Source: Sipunculus nudus (Eukaryota; Annelida; Sipuncula; Golfingiida; Sipunculidae). From it: 64,000 bases of DNA. Every line of letters begins with the position of its first letter. Within the stretch, counting starts at the first letter, position 1. The notes beneath the pieces are model-generated. The model did not search any database, was not told the origin of the DNA, and saw nothing but the letters and a program-made list of their open reading frames with translations. The stretch covers positions 1,862,479 through 1,926,478 of the forward strand of contig CM049321.1 in NCBI GenBank assembly GCA_026874595.1, in the 5' to 3' direction. Made by a program: the position numbers and the translations under genes. This document shows positions 22,437-34,789 of the stretch, piece after piece.

Positions 22437-23925
22437 ATCAGGTTTCCAAGAAGATTTGCCTAAGACCTCCTTAGATGTATAGTTTAAAGATTCTGGGTCT
22501 AAAAGTAATAGTTTTTGCCCTGTTAACAGTCAGACTATTTCATTTGAAGGTCTCAAAAATAGAGAAAAAAATGCGTATAAAAATATAGGTGGCGCCACCA
22601 GTCTACAGGAACTAATAAAACACTCCATGATCAATATGCATGCAAAGAATCATGGCGATTAATTCATAAGTTATTCAGATACTCGAGCTTTTGTATCAAA
22701 TTTTCAATTATTTTGAGGGTACTTACGTGCCCCATAGCTCAGAGGGTATGGTTTACAGAGACCTTATTTCAGGTATCCAAAGAGATTTTCATGGACCTCC
22801 CTTGATGTCAAGTTAGAAATTGGTTATTGATTTATGATAACGGACGACCCCTTCTTTTAAAGTCTCAAAAATGGAGAAAAAATTCATAAAAAAATGAAAA
22901 ATTACAGGTGGTGCCATCAGTCTGCAGAAAACGATGGAACACTCCATGATCAATACGCATACAAAGAATCAGGATGATCAATGCATTAGTTATTCATATA
23001 CATTTATTTTATTATTGGGGGGGGGGGGGGGTATTTACGAGCCCCATAGCTCGGAGGATATGGATTAAAGAGACCTTATTTAAGGTTTCCAAGGAGATTT
23101 TTCATGGACTTCCCTTGATGTCGATTGAGAAGATTCTAGGTCCATCAGTTACAATTTGTGCCTGTTAACGGACGACTGTTTCTTTGAAGGTCTCAAAATA
23201 GAGAAAAAATGTATACAACTAGGAAAATACAGCTGGCGATACCAGTCTACAGGACTTAATGAAACCCCCTATGATCAATATGCATGCAAAGTATCATGGT
23301 GTTAAATGCAATAGTTCTTCAGATACTGGAGATTTTGTATTAAATGTTTAATTATTCGGGGGGGGGGGGGGGGGGGGTGGTACGATCCCCATTACTCAAA
23401 GGATATGGGTATCAGAGACCTAATTTACGGTTTCCAAGAAAATTTTTCATGGACCACCCTTTATGTAAAGTGAAATGATTCTAGGTCCAACGGTTACGAT
23501 TTGTGCCCTGTTAACGGACGATCGCTTCTTTGAAGGTCTCAAAAATAGAGAAAAAAGTGCATAAAAATTGGAAAAATACAAGTGGCGCCACCAGTCTGCA
23601 GAAACTAATAAAACAATCCATGATCAATAAGTATATGTAAAGACTCATGGTGATCAATTCATAAGTCATTCAGATACTGAAACTTCTGTATCAATTATTT
23701 AAATTATTTGGTGTTGGGGGGGGGGGGGGGGTACTGACGAGCGCCAAAAGCTCGGAGGACATGGATAAGAGAGACCAAATTTAGGGTTTCCTAGGAGATT
23801 TTTCATGGGCCTCCCTCGATGTCTAGTTAGAAGATTCCAGGTCCAGCGGTTACAATTTGTGCTCTGTTTACGGACGGAGTGACGGACGACGGACAAAGAG
23901 TGATCGCTACAGCGGAAGTGCAGCT
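22437..23925. repeat. ~320-360-bp tandem repeat, about 4.5 copies, with phased poly-G
   Basis: Units begin near 22437, 22756, 23071, 23421 and 23781. Each runs 'ggtttccaagaagattt', 'cctcccttgatgt', 'tgccctgttaacgg', 'gaaggtctcaaaaatagag', 'ggtggcgccaccagtct', 'cactccatgatcaata', then a G-rich block and 'gccccatagctc'. The G-rich block is 'gaggg' in unit 1 and poly-G of 15-20 bases in units 2-4 (23017-23031, 23358-23377, 23716-23731). The last unit ends with 'acggacggagtgacggacgac'. No protein. Confidence 0.8.
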
Positions 23926-25274
23926 GTGACATGTGACCAAAAATATTTGACTAGGTCATCGTGTTGCAAGTGATATATTTAACTGCAGAACGGCCGACGT
24001 GCATGTACTATTTTGAGTTCTTTTTGAGTTGCTGATAGCGACCTATAGCGAACCCCCGATTTCATTTTTTAAATTTTTTAAGTAGTTCTTCGGATGACCA
24101 ACCACTTTTTAAAACGCTCAAAAGCCGATGATACATATATCTATGTGTGTGTGTGTGTGTGCATTTATTGATTTTGCCAAATTACTCAATCCTGGCTACC
24201 CCCTGCCTGCCAATTACGCCAAAATAAATGAATGAATGTATGAATGAATAAATAAATAAATATTAAGAAGATTAAATAATAAAATTTTGATAAGATTTCC
24301 TTTGTTATGTAGTGCTTTAACCTGTTTAGCAAAACAGTTTATGTTATTTTCATGCTTTTCCCTGATCATATGACATTTATATCGAAACATATATAAAAAG
24401 GTAAAATATTTAATATCGCCCGCCCGCACTGGTTTATGAAAAAAGGGCCTGAGAACAAAACCTTTTTTTCACCTGACCCTCAATATTCCCCCCCCCCCCC
24501 CCCCCCCCAACAGTCACCCTCTGACATAAACCTCCTAACAATTACCGTAAAACATCTTCCCCTTATATTTATCCCCTGACAGTTACCCCCCTCATATTTA
24601 TCCCGCCCCCCCCCCCCAGACATTTACCTTCTGGATATCAACCTCCGCACAGGATCAAGTCTATTGAAACAATGATAGATCCCTGCAAGGGGCTGTGCAC
24701 ACGACACGGAACTACAGCGGTTTTGGGATGGATTGCTTGGGCAACTACTGTATACAAACATGACAGAACACATGCACCTGGACGTCACCTGTCAACCAAG
24801 AATCGCGCCCATTTACCAAACACGTGCTTAAACTGTGTGGCACGTGGTTTGTGTACATTTACACCACTACGTCACCGATATCGCACTGCAATGATATTCC
24901 CCCGAGTTTTACAATATGTAAAAAAAAATAAAAAAAAACCCAAACAAACGGACAATCATATTCTTTATAACCATTATATATGAAATGAATGTTGTCAATG
25001 TATGTTCTATATTTGCTCCAATGCTTTAATTATAGTAATTTTAAATTGCCAGGCGAAATAGCTTGCGTCCGACTGGAAATAGTGCCCTGTACATATTGAC
25101 TGGCAAGAGATCCATCTCTTTCATAGTCTAGATTTCGCGTGTGGAGAATGTGGATATATAACCCCAAAAACAAAACAAAAAAAACCTTTAGGACTTTTCC
25201 CCTTAAGGATTAAAAATCCCACACACAAGAGGCTTCATGTTGTGTCCGGTCAGGCGAGTTCAGGGTACCCGCGT
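23926..25274. other. Unassigned sequence with poly-C tracts
   Basis: Contains (TG)n near 24148, (GAAT)n at about 24227-24262, and poly-C at 24488-24508 and 24606-24617. A 103-codon open frame at 24672-24983 (plus strand) has no recognisable domain and I do not call it. Confidence 0.45.
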
Positions 25275-25556
25275 TTCAGGTTTCATTGTTCGATATAAAC
25301 ATCAAAACACATAGTGTATTCATCTGTTTTCATATCATCAAACTGAATGACGCGCTCTAGTTTTTTATCTTGTCATCTGGGAGGGATGGCTCATCTGTCA
25401 TCACGTCAAGAAGGAATCTGACAGCTGTAACTGACATTGAATCGAAAATCCCGAACAATATGTCAGATTTTAATACAGTTGCTTCTGTTTTAAGAGTACT
25501 TCATTAACTTGTTGCAAGTACTTTATCTAAGTTTTTAAACATTACGGTTAACAAGT

Positions 25557-25557
<1 letters not shown>

Positions 25558-25604
<47 letters not shown>
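25558..25604. repeat. (TA)n microsatellite inside the inverted repeat
   Basis: Located at the position equivalent to the (TA)n of the right arm (30180-30222). Confidence 0.95.
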
Positions 25605-25606
<2 letters not shown>

Positions 25607-26194
25607 AGTATGTTTTATAACATATATCGATAGCCATTGTCTACATTGATCATTTTATATAAATTATTCTAATATTTTGATTAGTAACCCATTGCATCCT
25701 TCGATATATGCCATACTGTTCTACAAACTCTCTCTAAGATCAGCCCCTCTCAGGACCTTTTAATAGGTACACTTTCAGGGGTATGTCTATAACCTTCATA
25801 TTCCAGTTTAGGGTTGACAATGTACAAGTGCACAGTAACAGTAAATATGACACAAAATGCATGCAAAGGGCCAGTGCTTGGTGTTGATCATTCTAATCAA
25901 CTGCTAGGTAAACATTGCACTGGGCCAGGGGGACCTTTCTTTATCACCTTATCTCCGAGTATCTTGTAATTGGGTGAATGAACAGGGCTTCCACTCATGG
26001 TCTTAACTTGAACGGTTTCTTTGCTTCACTGACAACCGGTAAATGGTTTTAATCAAGGAAAAGGTTCTTGGTGTCTATGCATTTTGTTGCCTACACGTGG
26101 TTTTCGTCTGTTGTTCGTTTGTCTGCTGTGTCTTTGTCTGGTTGCGAACCTGTAATGTGAAATTCGTAATTTATTAGAACACATAACATGCAGT

Positions 26195-26285
26195 TGTGAA
26201 GCTCTCCACCGGGTCTCGAACCATCAACCGTTTGATAACAAGTGCCATGCGCCATGCAAGAAGAGTTGGAAACCAAGGGTCGAGT
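26195..26285 (-). mobile_element. tRNA-derived SINE head
   Basis: On the minus strand an A-box-like 'tggcgcatggc' (about 26253-26243) is followed ~33 bases later by a near-perfect B box, ggttcgagacc (26222-26212). This is RNA polymerase III promoter spacing, as in a tRNA-related SINE. No full cloverleaf was found, so it is not called as a tRNA gene. It lies in the segment of the left arm that is absent from the right arm, so it probably inserted after the arms formed. Confidence 0.6.
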
Positions 26286-27655
26286 GGTATATATTTATAT
26301 CTACTGTTAAGAATTGGTCGTAGTTGTTAAGACGAGGGTTAATTTGTTTAAGCGCTTGTGACGCACGCACTTCGCTTGTTCAAAAAGATTACCGACTTGA
26401 CGCTTTGTGGTTTAATATCCTGTATTTCTCCTCAATACAGAGGTTACATTGATCCGAGGTACGTTTCATTGTATTAGAGCGTTGGATTTATTTTACTAAG
26501 TAGTTGAAAATTGTGTTTGCCTTTACACTAGGGTCCAAATGTTGTCAGACTTAAAGAAAGCAGGATACAATGAAAGCGTCCATTATAAGGCTGGAACGGC
26601 AGTAATGGACAATAAAAAAAGGAGAGAAACAGAGCTAGAAAGATAATTTGGTATAACCCACCAAACAAATGTCGGAGCACAGTTCTTAAAACTTATAAAA
26701 AAATTTTTTTTCGAAGGATAACAATTAATCTACACAAAATTTTTAATAAAAACACGATCAAAATCAGCTACAGTTGCATGAGAAATACGAGGCAAATAAA
26801 AACAGCCCATAACAAAAAATCACTGCAAAAACAACCAAGCAACTTACGAAAAAAAACTGCAACTGTAGAGAGAAAAACAAATGTCCCTTAGACGGTAATT
26901 GCCTTGTCAGCATTATAGATTATAAAGTAACGGTCAAGACCAAACACCAATCCGCTCAATACATTGGATTAGCAAGTGGCCCATTCAAAAATCGGTACAA
27001 TAACCATAACAAATCATTCCGCAATAAACATTACAAAATGAAACAGAACTTTCGAAACACATTTGGACCTTAAATAGCCATGACAACATGACACTCAGGC
27101 CTTCGGAAATAAACTGATAGGGCCTGGAGTCATGATGGCAGTCACAACAGAACGCCCATTCTAAGGGTCGGATCAAAATATTTACTGTCTGGTATTATTT
27201 GGCATCACAGGCTTATAAAGTCGTATTATATGTGCTTAATATCGAAGAAGAAATGTTGTTACACAAAAATAATTACATTTATTACCTCCTTTCATCACTG
27301 TGGCACCGATTCACGTGAAGCGGTACTTCTCATTCAAAACTAAATGTGTCATTGCGCGGTCGTGTATGTAAACTTGGAAGTCGGAAGCCGGAAGCCGGAA
27401 ACCAAGGAATTGTCTTATAAATAAAGCAGTTTAAAGCATGTACAAAATGCTAACGCTTCAATACCGTTTTGTTTTTCCCCGATAGAATAAGATCTTCATT
27501 ATCATTTTGTGAAGAATAATAGTGATCCATTCTTTAATCTGAAAGTTATGGATGATTTTGTGCTCGGAAGCCATCTCGGAAGTCAGTCAGAAGTGCTGGG
27601 ATGTGATCCAATGTGTATAACTCGGAAGTCACAGAGACGCACTGGTTAACTTGTG

Positions 27656-29237
27656 GTCAATTAAGAGCCACAGCCCAAATGCAGTTACATTATAATTATA
27701 GTTGCATGCATATATTAAAATTGTTTATGCATGATTCAACTTTTAATGAGTGTATAATACAATATACATGATACATAATTGAAAACCTAAAACTTCTTAT
27801 TTATTTTATTTGTAAATTTAATATATATATATATACATATTTGTGGGTGTATTTTCACGTAATATATTTCGCCCCATCTAGAGCTATGTTTTTGTTGAAG
27901 ATATTTATATTTACATGGGGAATGTATGGGAAGGGATAAATTTTTAAAATATGCAATGTAAAGAGGACATTTTGAGGCACCTTAAACAAATGATTATATG
28001 AGGATTTTCTGTTTTACGCAACTATTCTCCTACATGTTTTTGAACAATTTATTCAAACTTGAGGTTGTTTGGCTTTAATATTTATATTTCTATAAAATTA
28101 CGGTTAAAACTGTAAAGTCCAAATATTCAAAAGTTAATTCGTAACATGTTAATGTCAATGATGAAATGCCCATCTATACATTTATAACATGCAAAATGTC
28201 ACTATTTAAAGGTAGTACTCATTGTAAAATAATTGATTTGTTTAAGTCTTATGACGATCTTTGCATTTTACCGACTTTTGTGATCTGTGAGCAGCTAGGC
28301 TCACAGTGTGTGAGTCTGAGTATCAGCCGAGGAGGCGTGAGATTTTTCGCGGTCGATTCCACCCCGAGCTGAGCTCTGTGGGGAGACCGTGCATGACTCG
28401 CACGGTAATGCGATGGGGGGGGGGGGGGGGGGGGATTCCTCAATATACTAGTATATATTTGGATGCTCTCATAGTGGAGTAAATCACCAACTTATGAATT
28501 GGAAATTAAAAAATATAATAATGAAATTGCTGGGGAATAAAAAAGTAATCTGAAAAAGAAATGAAAATTGATCACGAATTTATTGGAAAAGAACTCGATA
28601 AAATGAGAGATATTACGTCTGAATGGGCTTGCGCCCTCTATGGATGCACCACTGAATAATAAATATGGTATAATAATCCCTCATACGGCATTAAAAAAGT
28701 TATGAATTACGATGTCATTCAAAATAAATACAGTAATATAATTTCCATACGTTGAATAAATATGAAAATTCAATATATTTTTATCTTAATAAAAATCCAT
28801 GCATCTGAATATTCCGTGTATACTCACTATTTTTATTTTATCCTTATATTTTTATCCTCAGAAAACAAAATTAACCGGACTATAGTCGGAATTCTCGATA
28901 CAGTATAGTACCGTGCCCTTTCGGACATCCTTCTCTCTGAACTTAATAGTTGCTGGTATCAAGTTCTATAATTAAACAGAATTTTTTATATCTATAACAT
29001 TTGCTCTGTAACAAATTATATTTAAACATTTACTTTTTCCCCCAACATAAAATACGGTAACAGCGTAAAATATTGATGAGTTAATATAATCTTGTTTTAC
29101 AAAATGAAATAAAATATCAATATAATATATTATAAAAAAACAGCATCATGAATGTTAAAAAACAGATTGAGTTTATGAAAAATATGTCATATTGAAATAA
29201 TTGAAAATGCTTGACACGTTTGCTGACGATATGATGA
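27656..29237. other. Spacer of the long inverted repeat
   Basis: AT-rich and without an exon-like open frame. It contains a SINE fragment at about 28310-28410 and poly-G at 28415-28434. No transposase or other protein recognised. Confidence 0.5.
28310..28434 (+). mobile_element. Partial SINE with poly-G tail
   Basis: Body 'gcgtgagatttttcgcggtc' then 'gattccaccccgagctgagc', 'tctg' and 'gaccgtgc' matches the middle of the two full SINEs at 34.1 and 35.2 kb ('gcgatgaggtttttcacagtc', 'ggtgagattttttgacggtc'). It ends in a G run of about 20 bases (28415-28434). Confidence 0.6.
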
Positions 29238-30175
29238 CCAGTGCATTAGCCATTACTGGCTTCCGAGTTTTACTCATCTGGACCATAACCGGGCATTTCC
29301 GAGAAAAAAATAGTCTATAACTTGGGATGGATAACTTTGATTTTTGCATTATGATAGAAAAAACCTTATTCTTTCAATAAAAATAAAATGGTACTTTCCA
29401 TTGATGTAGTAGCATTTTAATTATGCTTCGATCATTGCATTATTTTAAAAAATCCTTGCTTCCGACTTCGGACTTCCGAGTTTTACACATAGCCGTTTGG
29501 GAATCCCCTACCGGAATTTATGGTTCTCCCGCTAACAGACGTGGAGACGAGTTTTTCGAGTAAAACCAGCCTCGGTATTAAAAACTGCTGCGCGAATACA
29601 CGTAAGTCAACCGTTGATGTAATAATTATTATTTTCCCCAACAGAATAACGTCACTTTTTGTCTTAACCCAGGAAAATGACAGCTCGAGAAGTAGATGAA
29701 GATGAAAAAGTAGTGTCAGAAATGGCGTGCACATCTGCACATACTAGAATTGATGCGAACCCAATAGCTTGTACTGTCACCCCATCGTCTTCAGTATATC
29801 TAAAATCGACGTTTGGGGTGACAAGCTGTCGCTAGACCTTAAAGAGAAAGCAAATGCAATAATCAGCTACTTCGGAAATAATTCAATTAACGCTCTAATA
29901 CAATGAAAGGTACCTCGGATCACTGTAACCTCTGTATGGAGGAAAAATACAGGATATAATAAGCGACATGTCGGTAATCTTTTTTAACAAGTGTAGGGAA
30001 TTAGCTCAAAATGCCGACACTTGAAACTACCGAACCGTGCAAAAAGAAAATAGCAGCAACAACTGGGTCCCCAAAAAGCGTCAGTTGTCTGATGATCGCC
30101 CGGGTGCCGAGACCGGCAACTGCGTGAAACTCGGAGTAATAAATCGATGCTCCAACGTGCTTAACCTTTATAAAT

Positions 30176-30228
<53 letters not shown>

Positions 30229-30546
30229 GTATGTATATATATAATATATATAATTTAAAAAAATATTTGTTAACCGTCATGTTAAAAAAACGGGGGTAAC
30301 GTACATGTGTCAAGTTAATGAGTACTCCTAAAACAGGAGCAATTGAAGTAATATTTGACATATTGTTCGGGATTTACGATTCACTGTAAGTTACAGCTGT
30401 CAGATTCATTCTTGACGTGATGACAAATGGGCCACCTCTCCCCATTGACAAGATAAAAAACTAGAGCGCGTCATTCAGTTTGATGATATGAAAAGAGATG
30501 AATACACAAAGAGGTTTGGCATCAAATAGAACAATGAAACCTGAAG
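29238..30546 (-). repeat. Right arm of the long inverted repeat
   Basis: The inverse of the left arm: 'cttccgacttcggacttccg', 'aacgctctaatacaatgaaa', 'gtaacctctgtatgg', (TA)n at 30180-30222, 'gacatattgttcgggattt', 'cattcttgacgtgatgacaa', 'catcaaac' inverse, and 'gaacaatgaaacctgaa' at the outer edge. Divergence is moderate with several indels, so the arms are not a recent palindrome. Confidence 0.75.
30180..30242. repeat. (TA)n / TATG microsatellite
   Basis: TA repeats followed by GTATATGTATG. The homologous position in the opposite arm is also (TA)n. Confidence 0.95.
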
Positions 30547-31416
30547 TGTTGGTGACCAATATGAATGGCTACTGAGTGGTGCATCCACTGCTGGCTGTGA
30601 ACCATCACAGGAGCAGCCAGTCTGGGCTGTGGTCTGACCCATGTATGTGCAGGCTCATTAAAGTATACTGTTTAATTGTTATGCGTGAACCCATGTCTGG
30701 CCTGGTGTCAAGAAGGCTATAATTATTATAAAAAAATACACTTGATCTTTGCGCCATTGTTTGTTTGTTTTTTTATCTAATCAGTGCATCATTACATGGA
30801 AGGCTTTATTACAAAGAGTAAATGACCTATATGACCTATGACCTATGACCTATGATGTTCCAAAGAAGCAAATGATGTTATTAACCAGTTACACCATCAA
30901 ACAATTTTGAGTCGTTAACATTTGTCGTGTCAGAAGAACCTCTGTAAATATGAGTTCGAATTGTTTTTTTTATCAGAATGCGTTAAACGATTGATTTATT
31001 CACAAACAAAGCTCTAATATATTAATTCTATTTGCATTTTGTACATTTTACTGTATTGTTGTGCATTACTTTCGTACCGACTCTATCAGTAACATGTCTC
31101 AAAATACCACGCAAGCACGCCCGACCTGACGTGAATTATAACTTTAAGGCAATGTTCATTCAAGTGGCTGAGGGTCAAGGGACGAGTCGGCACAAGCTTA
31201 AAATAACATTTTCATCAAATATATACAAATTGCCTTCATTTATAAATCAATAGATAAAATGACACATATCAGAACATAATTACAAAATACATTGAAGACA
31301 TAGGTCTTTCCCTTTTACAAATATGTATATAATTTGTATAGTCATAATGGTGGTGTAATATGTATACATCCGTCATCCGTATGTCATCTAGGTGTGTGAC
31401 GTTCCTAAATTTTCAG
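30547..31416. other. Unassigned sequence
   Basis: Contains a short (ATGACCT)n run near 30820-30852. No gene recognised. The 73-codon open frame at 31032 has no motif. Confidence 0.45.
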
Positions 31417-31503
31417 AACCTGTCTGAAAAGACAACCTGTCTTTTACAGTATAAGGACCACTGGGCCCAGTCCCTTGGGTGGTCGCATTAGACAGGTTTT
31501 GAC
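31417..31503. mobile_element. Short MITE-like inverted repeat
   Basis: Left 'cagaacctgtctgaaaagac' and right 'ggtcgcattagacaggttttg' form inverted ends (aacctgtct / agacaggtt) about 85 bases apart. The inner 'ggtggtcgcattagaca' wording resembles the 'gaccacc' MITE at 21.3 kb. Confidence 0.4.
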
Positions 31504-32938
31504 TGTTTTATTCTCTGAATAGCACGGGGATAATAATATTGACCCCCTCCCCTGCTAAAGAGGGTCTGATTACATTCAGGGTGTGGGCAAGTTGTTATCC
31601 CAGGTCTTTCAGGCTTTACTCAACAGTCTAATACTTTTACTGCTTCTAATAATTATGAACGGTAACTAAGCAATACTAATTTAATTTTTATATAAGGATA
31701 GGTCCATGGCCTGTTGGTGACGATGTCTATTGAATGAGGATGAAGGTATTCATACGGTATGGGCGATATGTTATTATTAAGACTTCTGGATTTTATATGC
31801 ACGGGGATAGGAAAAGTCTAATGGCGTTAAGACATTAAAGAACCTATGATCTCACCATTATGCCGTTGAGACACCTGTTGGGTTTGAATTCGGGATCTTC
31901 AGCTCGGAGGTCCAGCGCTTTGACCACTACGTTACGTCCTACTAAGCAATAATTATTGATAATATCAATTTTGGTGAGACTTGTACAAAATAACCGATGA
32001 ACGTTAATAAGTGAACATGGCACATATTCTTAGACTTTATTGTGTCTACTTGAAATACGCCTTCACGTAATAGCTCCTGGCCGATAGATTTGAGTGATCA
32101 GCACGGAACCACTGTATTAATTTTAAAGAAGGCCCACAGAGCTTTATGAATACGTCAGCAGGAAACGTTAAAAACACGAGGTTGAATACTCAGGTGAGGG
32201 AGCTATCTGTTTGCGTCTGAGTCATACGACAGCGGTCTGGTACCTTTGGTTTCTTGCCCTGAAAATGTGGTGCATGGGCCTTTCAGGTCAAGCAAACGTA
32301 TTCCAAATCTCATTATATTATCATATAACACAATTGCCTATGAAAAAAATATTATTATAGATTTTACATAAAATGAGCCCAATTCCTGGAGGAAAAACAT
32401 TTTTTTTCTATATATTTTTCCACTTAACACATGAGGTTGTGTGATTTGTTCAAAAACTATTGGCACATCTATGAGCACTGTAAACTCGGCAGTGACGTCG
32501 CACACTGGGAAATCCCCTTGTGATTAAAAATTATAGATCTCAGTAAAAGCACAGTATTTCTGCCTCTGTCAGTCCCAAATTTTCAGCAGAGAATAAAAAC
32601 AACATGCATTACTAGATCTGAGTTGTTGATAAAATTTAGTCCATGATGTCACCTGTCTGGATGAAATCCTACCATCACACAACAAACGCACATGAAATAG
32701 GTTTACTTAACCTTAACCCAAAGACACGCTCTCTATCTAACACGCACACAAACACATATACCCCAAAATCATGTCCTATACGGGGCTTCGTTACATACAC
32801 ATACACTCACAAACGAATGCCCACTATTAATTTATACAAAAATAATGATTTTCATAATTATACATATACAAGAAAAGTGCTAACTAGAACGTATATCCAC
32901 TCATGATACATATTAATACAACCAGATTTGATTCTTAC
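31504..32938. other. Unassigned sequence with one SINE head
   Basis: Apart from the tRNA-like stretch at 31865-31945, nothing is recognised. The Thr/His-rich 87-codon open frame at 32643-32906 looks like low-complexity CA-rich DNA. Confidence 0.45.
31865..31945 (-). mobile_element. tRNA-derived SINE head
   Basis: On the minus strand 'acgtagtggtcaaagcgctgg' (A-box and D-arm-like) is followed by 'gatcccgaattcaaaccc' (B-box-like). Order and spacing fit a tRNA-derived SINE. The anticodon and acceptor arms do not fold cleanly, so it is not called as a functional tRNA. Confidence 0.5.
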
Positions 32939-32977
32939 CTTCCACTGCCAGCTTTAAGGGCGTTCTGGGCGGCAATG
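32939..32977 (-). other. Candidate 39-bp upstream exon
   Basis: A G+C-rich island in AT-rich DNA. On the minus strand it is preceded by gtttgtaccatag (AG at 32979-32978) and followed by GGAAG|GTAAGA (GT at 32938-32937). If spliced to the acceptor before otopetrin exon 1 (19305), the junction reads AG|A GAT in the frame that stays open into the ATG. It could equally be 5' UTR. A chance pair of splice-like sites is quite possible. Confidence 0.25.
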
Positions 32978-34078
32978 CTATGGTACAAACGCAAATGCGC
33001 ATAGATAAACAAACATAAATCCTCCACAAGATAAACTTATTAATAGAAAACCACAGGGCGTTTGATACTGTAACGTATTGTTGAGATTATCAAACGCCAT
33101 GTGAGAGTCAAGAGATTTTGAGAGATTTACACTTCTTGAGGCCTGGTTGAGGGCCTCTCAATTGTCACTTGTTGTAGATTTAAAAGCATTAACGAGATAT
33201 CTTTAAATAGAAGGCCAACGTAGCGAGTGAAAATGGTGGATCTTTGCTATAGATAGGTCTTGCGTGATATATGAATCCTACTAGAAGATACTGTCACAAA
33301 GGGGTGTTTCGTAAGGCAATGCTGGGCGATCAACCCCTGGATAACTGAATTGAGCGTTTGTTAATATTTGTTGAGTTTAATTTGTTTGTCCTGCATATAA
33401 TTATAATAACTTAAGAATTGAATTGGTGTACAAGTGTTTGAGAACCAAAAAGTATAATTATATATTAAGCTCATAAAAATGAAAGTCGAGTGTACAGTGC
33501 TATTCGGTAAGTACATGCACTACAATTAACAGCAAAACAGATAACAGTTTATCTGATTTACAAATAAAACTAAAGATGTAAAGAAAATAGTAACTGTGAA
33601 ATGTAAAATGTTTTTTTTAAAGTTAATGTTGTCTAAAGAAAATGATATCTAAAATAAATGTTATCCAAGGGCGATGAAGGTGACTCTATAGTAAAGTTGA
33701 ATTTTAGATTTCTCTCAAAATTCTGGCACTTTCTTATATATACCTATGCAATATTTTGCTAAGCTTTTGCTATATCTTTACATATCTTTAGGTAAATTGA
33801 AATTTTTATCACTGAATATATATAAAATGTTCAACCTAAGAAAAACTTGCTAGATGAAGGAATTCTAGGTGTCAATTTGAAGGGGCATGAGTGGCCTGGA
33901 TTTATGGTTGTTAATGCACGGATATGGAAAAATCATTACAACATACCATATAGGTTCTGTATAGACATTTCTTTATTATTTATCTTTCAGACTCGGCAAA
34001 GTTTTTACCAGGTATATGCGTCCTTATGTCGAAAGCACTGGTCAAAACAACGCCCTTTGTAAGATATTGTTTTCCAAT
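32978..34078. other. Unassigned AT-rich sequence
   Basis: No exon, repeat family or gene recognised. Confidence 0.4.
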
Positions 34079-34480
34079 AGCTTCTGTGGCGCAGGGATAG
34101 AGAACAGGACTCAAAGCCAGGAGATAGATTCTCTGCCGAGGCGATGAGGTTTTTCACAGTCGGCCCCCACTCAGGATGAGCGTTCTGTAAGCTTAATGGG
34201 AATGCCGTGCCCAACGTTTTCAAACGGTGTTTCACGGACAAACGAGTGCGCCTTTCGGGGGTTCCTTGGTGATATGACCCAGCAGCAGGGACGATTACGC
34301 ACCAAGAGCCAGCCGGTGCAGTAGTCACCAGGCCTGGTTTACGCCAGGATATAAAAAGAGTGGTAGCGTGTGATATTGCCCTGTCACGTATTCCTTAACC
34401 GGAATGAAATTCTGCAGATGTAAATATACATAGTTACATATACTTAGTTAAGTTAGCATTCAAAAATGGAGGCAGTTACC
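34079..34480 (+). mobile_element. Full-length tRNA-derived SINE, plus orientation
   Basis: About 400 bp. The head 'cttctgtggcgcagggatag' then 'agaacagg...caaagcc' is tRNA-like (A-box tggcgcaggga; B-box degenerate). Its body includes 'gatgaggtttttcacagtcg', 'cggtgtttcac', 'ttacgccaggatataaaa', 'cctgtcacgta' and 'agttaagttagcatt'. The same blocks recur in order, inverted, at 34790-35167, which defines the element's length. Confidence 0.75.
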
Positions 34481-34789
34481 TCCACCAAAAAAACAGAGAA
34501 AAAAAGAAATTTGACTTGAAAATGCTGCGCCCTTTATCAAGGGCAAGAAGTATTCGAAAGAGCAAAACTCTTTCAATAGCCATTGAGAATTACAACTAAT
34601 ATAAATATATTCTATACAATGGCACCGCTATTATAGTTTCATTGACAAGTAAAGTCATGTGCAAGGAGATACGCTTTTAAATTCTGAGCGACGAAAACAA
34701 ATTACATCATGACTACATCATGGTGTTTTACTTATGTCAGTATAATACTTCTATTTGTCAGTGGACTTTTTTAAATTATTTTTTTTAGT
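34481..34789. other. Spacer between the inverted SINEs
   Basis: About 310 bases of AT-rich sequence containing a short 'gccctttatcaagggc' hairpin. Confidence 0.5.

Larger units (their letters stand above)
25275..27655 (+). repeat. Left arm of a ~5.3-kb long inverted repeat
   Basis: Reads ttcaggtttcattgttc..., 'catatcatcaaactgaatga', 'catcacgtcaagaaggaatc', 'cccgaacaatatgtcag', (TA)n at 25558-25604, 'aaagattaccgac', 'atacagaggttacattgatc', 'cattgtattagagcgtt' and, further in, 'ggaagtcggaagccggaagc'. All these blocks recur inverted in the right arm (29238-30546), (TA)n included. The left arm carries about 1 kb of extra sequence, part of which is a SINE at about 26195-26285. Confidence 0.75.

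Noticed and set aside
24672-24983. 103-codon ORF on the plus strand
   Set aside because: No recognisable motif, no splice or promoter context, and atypical composition ending in Lys/Asn-rich sequence. Chance is more likely.
26195-31945. Functional tRNA genes at 26.2 and 31.9 kb
   Set aside because: A and B boxes are visible, but acceptor and anticodon arms do not pair properly and similar heads belong to SINEs.
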